The translations under genes and the position numbers were made by a program. DNA of 64,000 bases. It comes from Acanthornis magna (Eukaryota > Chordata > Aves > Passeriformes > Acanthizidae). Within the stretch, counting starts at the first letter, position 1. Each line of letters opens with the position of its first letter. The notes under the pieces were generated by a model, which searched no databases, was not told the origin of the DNA, and saw only the letters and a program-made list of their open reading frames with translations. The stretch lies in contig JAWUZG010000029.1 of NCBI GenBank assembly GCA_036785705.1, forward strand, positions 15,453,501 through 15,517,500, in the 5' to 3' direction. Of this stretch, positions 60,819 through 64,000 are shown one piece after another.

Positions 60819-63730
60819 ATTGCCCTTAAGTACCCAGTTGTTAGCTGCGCAGCAACAGAATGGAAAAAAATTCCATCCCCTTTCCCAACCTTCAATACAC
60901 ACACAGGACTTTTTTAGTAAATTTGGGCTTGTTCTGTTGGTTTCATCATAGATTCACCTTTAGAAGCACTGTAATTTTCAGGAGCAGAAAAGGAATTACA
61001 TATGTTGTACAATAACATCATTTCCATCTTTTAATGGCAGAGTGATAAATTCAGCCAGAGGAGGTGCTACAAGATGCCACTCTTACTTCAATGCGTGAAT
61101 CAGTAAGTTACAAGCAAAATCCAAGGTTAATGCTGGTTCAAGGTTGAATAGGCAATGACGGTTCAAACTAATGCCAAAACTGCTGTGGGTCTGACAGTGT
61201 ATGGCCCTATTTTAGCAGTGCAGAACCACCTCACAAACATGGGTTTGGACTGCATTCTGAGAGCTGGCTGTGGTGAGAGAGTGGAACATGTCAGAACAGA
61301 CAAAGAGTAATCAGGTCTTTTCATAGTACATGGATTGTTTCCATGCCTGAAGTTAGTTGCATAGTCACACCCACACTGAAATTTCAATCAGAGGAAATCC
61401 TTTTGCAGTCATCACAGCTTAACACTTTTCCTTAGGTCTGCCTTGCTGTCAATGACACCAGTAGGATAAAAGTGAAAGCTTTCACTCTGAAGAATGACTC
61501 AAAAAGAGAACTTGTATGGTGATCAGTAAGGACTGATTGCACTCCTAAATCTATGACAAGCTTAAGTCAACAGGTAGAAGTTTGCACCAGAATAGGTTTC
61601 AGCAGTTTTGATGTTTGCACTGGCACAAGTAAATTTTAGTATTTTCACTTCCACAAGTGTTTATGAAATGGGAATTTTATTTCTACCACCCCACAAACGA
61701 GGAATTGCACTTACTAGTTGCGATGAGTGGATGCATAACTTTAAAAGAATGTATACCCATGCAAAACCAAAGCTGTCACGCTAGAAAGACATGTCCCCTG
61801 ACACAAGTTTGAGATTTTATCTTTTTGTCCCTATTTTAAAATCCCCTGGATGATCAGTGTACATAATTACTATGGATTTGTTTTTGACAGTAACCACAAC
61901 AATTTACAGCCAATCTAGCAATTTCTTCCTGTATTTCCAGTTTTATTAATTTGGACTGAGAAATGAGTCAACAGTAAGTTGGAGTATGAAAACAAAGTTG
62001 ATTTTACTATTTGTTTTCCTTTTCCTTTTACTGTTTCACTCTACCTTCTAAACTTAATAAATTTACACCAGAGATTAATTTGGGCCACCTCATATTTCAA
62101 AAATCACTTTGATGAATGAAGAAGACATTAAATGTGTTTAATTCCTTTATTTTTTGAAGTGCCTTAGTGGGATTCTTTTTTTGAGGTGTAAAAATTCATC
62201 CCCAAAGCAAAATACACTAGATGTTGACAGCATTGAACTTGTTTTTTATCATTTCTTATTTACGTCTCCTGAATGTATTGAAAAAAATCCCCAAATCAAA
62301 AACACACTAAATTTTGTTCTCGTGATATTTAATATTGGTGGGGTGGTATCACTTTGAACACCATTAAGTAATAGATCAGAGAGAATAAAAACATTTTCCA
62401 GCCCCCTCAAGCTTTTAACCTTTAGGGCTTCCTTAAGGGGAAAATGATTCAAATGTCGAAGTCACAATTATGCATTCTCTATGAAAAAAAAAAAAAAAAA
62501 AGAAAAAAGAAGAAAAAAGATGCCCAGACATTTACACACAGAAACTATGCAATACATTAAAGTTACATTAAAGTCCTTAGCTTTCCTGTTCACTAATTTC
62601 CCTTCTCATAACTACCCCAGACACACTCAGAGCCTTTCCCAGGCTCAGCAATCACACTGTCTTCCCCTAAGGCACATTCATCAGCAGGCTAAGCTTCCAA
62701 GCCATCAGTAATGTGGCTGCCCTATAGATTCAGGGGTAAGGAGAAGACTGATAAGTAATCAACAAGTACAGAACAACACAGGATTAGTCATCAGCTTTCC
62801 ACCCAGGAAGAGGTTAAGGAGTACTCTGCCCTATGATGGAGAGAAGACTTATTTTTTCCATTTTTAACAGAGAAGGTGGTAGGAAGCTGTAATCAAAATA
62901 AAAAAGATCAGCTGCATGGGAAGCTTTGAGAGGGAAGGAGAGGGGTGGGAGGGTCAGGAAGCGCCAGCTGGAAAAAATGTTGCCATGTCTCTATTAAATG
63001 CAGAGGAAAGGATTTACTTTTAGCCCCCGCAGAGGGCTCAGTGTCCACTTTGGATTTGGCTGCTACTGAAAGAAATCTTTATCCTGTTTTACCATAACCC
63101 ACACACCAGTTACATGATGGTGTATTGCCTTTGACATGTGAAAAAGCATGAGGAAAAAGCAAATAGAATAAAACATGGCCCTAGACAGAATTCTTTACCA
63201 TTGCATTAAAAAAAAACTGCATTGAAGCACTGCGCTGGAAATCTTCCATTAGAAGATACAAAAGTAGTTGGGATACAGCTGGTTTTGCTGTTAAGTACCA
63301 TTTTCAATTAACAGAGTAAATGAAAAATTTCCTCTTGTACTGCTTATGCCAATGAGAACTCTGTCTTTAACTACCGGTTCCGTTTCCTCTACAGCAATTA
63401 CTAGTGTGCAATTAATAATCGTCAAGGCAATATGTATCTTTATTACCCTGAATAACTATCAAGGATTTTCTTGTCAGGCACAAAGAATACAAAAAACTTT
63501 CAAACCACACTACTGTGTCTTGTCTTCAAAAGCAGCAGGTGAAAAATATCTAACCTGACTCACATTTGTTCTTATTTTTTTCCTTAATTAATTGCAAAGA
63601 CTGTACTCTCATATTCTCTGAAACTAAAAAGTAACCAGATTTTAAAATACTATACGCACAATAAAAAAGAGCCATATTTTAGGATTAGTTTATTACCAAG
63701 AGTGAAAAACTTGACAAAATAACCTTTACG
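60819..63730. other. Unique noncoding DNA after the (GGGGA)n array
   Basis: No gene found. 62900-63110 is of more even composition with 'gcgccagctgg' and 'gcccccgcagagggctcag', and might be a conserved noncoding element; this is only an impression. The A-rich tract at 62484-62520 is listed separately. Confidence 0.6.
62484..62520 (+). repeat. A-rich low-complexity tract
   Basis: Eighteen consecutive A followed by A-runs broken by single G residues, up to 'aagatgcc'. Lys-rich frames across it are artefacts. Confidence 0.93.
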
Positions 63731-63746
63731 CTAACCCTAACCCTAA
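63731..63746 (+). repeat. Short telomere-type repeat (CCCTAA)
   Basis: CTAACCCTAACCCTAA is about 2.7 units of the vertebrate telomere repeat, written on the C-rich strand. It is perfect but short, and the flanks are ordinary AT-rich DNA. Probably an interstitial remnant or a chance match rather than a chromosome end. Confidence 0.75.
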
Positions 63747-64000
63747 AATTTTTATTAAAAATGGGTGTTGGGGCGGCACTGGCCACACACCCCACATCTG
63801 AATGAAAAGTCATTCAACCCCACACAAATGAATGTGTTGGTTAATTGTAAAACAAATATAATCTCCCTGCATGAAGGTTATACTGTAAAAGAGGCTTCAT
63901 CTGCATCTGAATTACTAGTACATCACTTAACACCTCTCTAGTGTCTGGACCATATGGCTTCAATTGACAGTTGATGAAACCAGTAATTGTCCTCTTGCAT

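Noticed and set aside
60600..60904. Two Pro/Ser/Leu-rich minus-strand frames of 87-100 codons
   Set aside because: Artefacts of the (GGGGA)n array.
61130..61170. GGTTCAA words resembling a tRNA B box
   Set aside because: No matching A box or cloverleaf arms at the required distance.

Overview
This window reads as vertebrate nuclear DNA from a bird. It is AT-rich, has no long open reading frame (the longest is about 151 codons and resembles nothing I know), and carries no tRNA or rRNA gene, operon or CRISPR array. The best taxonomic clue is the repeat content. At least six pieces belong to CR1 (chicken repeat 1), the dominant LINE of birds, and I saw no Alu-, B1- or L1-like sequence. Long pentanucleotide arrays such as (CCTCT)n and (GGGGA)n, one of them starting where a CR1 tail should be, also fit a bird. 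A songbird is possible, but I cannot prove the order. | Layout: 1-13.6 kb is the most repeat-rich part. It holds a CR1 3' end (about 2264-2450, +), a (GGAAT)n array (4736-4785), an LTR-like stretch (about 5270-5640), a GC-rich but CpG-poor patch (about 5727-5940), an internally deleted CR1 on the minus strand (about 6530-7160), and a longer CR1 on the plus strand (about 9306-9999) running into a 130-bp (CCTCT)n array. A probable old LTR lies at about 13.6-14.6 kb. From 14.6 to 46 kb the sequence is mostly unique and AT-rich, interrupted by a CR1 fragment near 29.2 kb and a CR1 endonuclease/linker fragment at 33.07-33.68 kb. At 46.0 and 47.25 kb there is a direct duplication of about 117 bp. 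A 38-nt T run (47841-47878) and a short CR1 tail (about 48.70-48.77 kb) follow. The 53.5-54.1 kb stretch is LTR-like on the minus strand, and just beyond it is an enhancer-like cluster of octamer, SOX-type and homeodomain-type sites (about 54.34-54.37 kb). A 158-bp (GGGGA)n array fills 60661-60818. | No protein-coding gene or exon can be supported, so the window is best described as intergenic DNA or the inside of a very large intron. All recognisable coding remnants are decayed CR1 ORF2, with many stops and frameshifts. I found no previously undescribed gene system. The observations most worth checking are the 46/47 kb duplication, the link between CR1 tails and pentanucleotide arrays, two perfect palindromes or hairpins, the 38-nt homopolymer, and the enhancer-like motif clusters.
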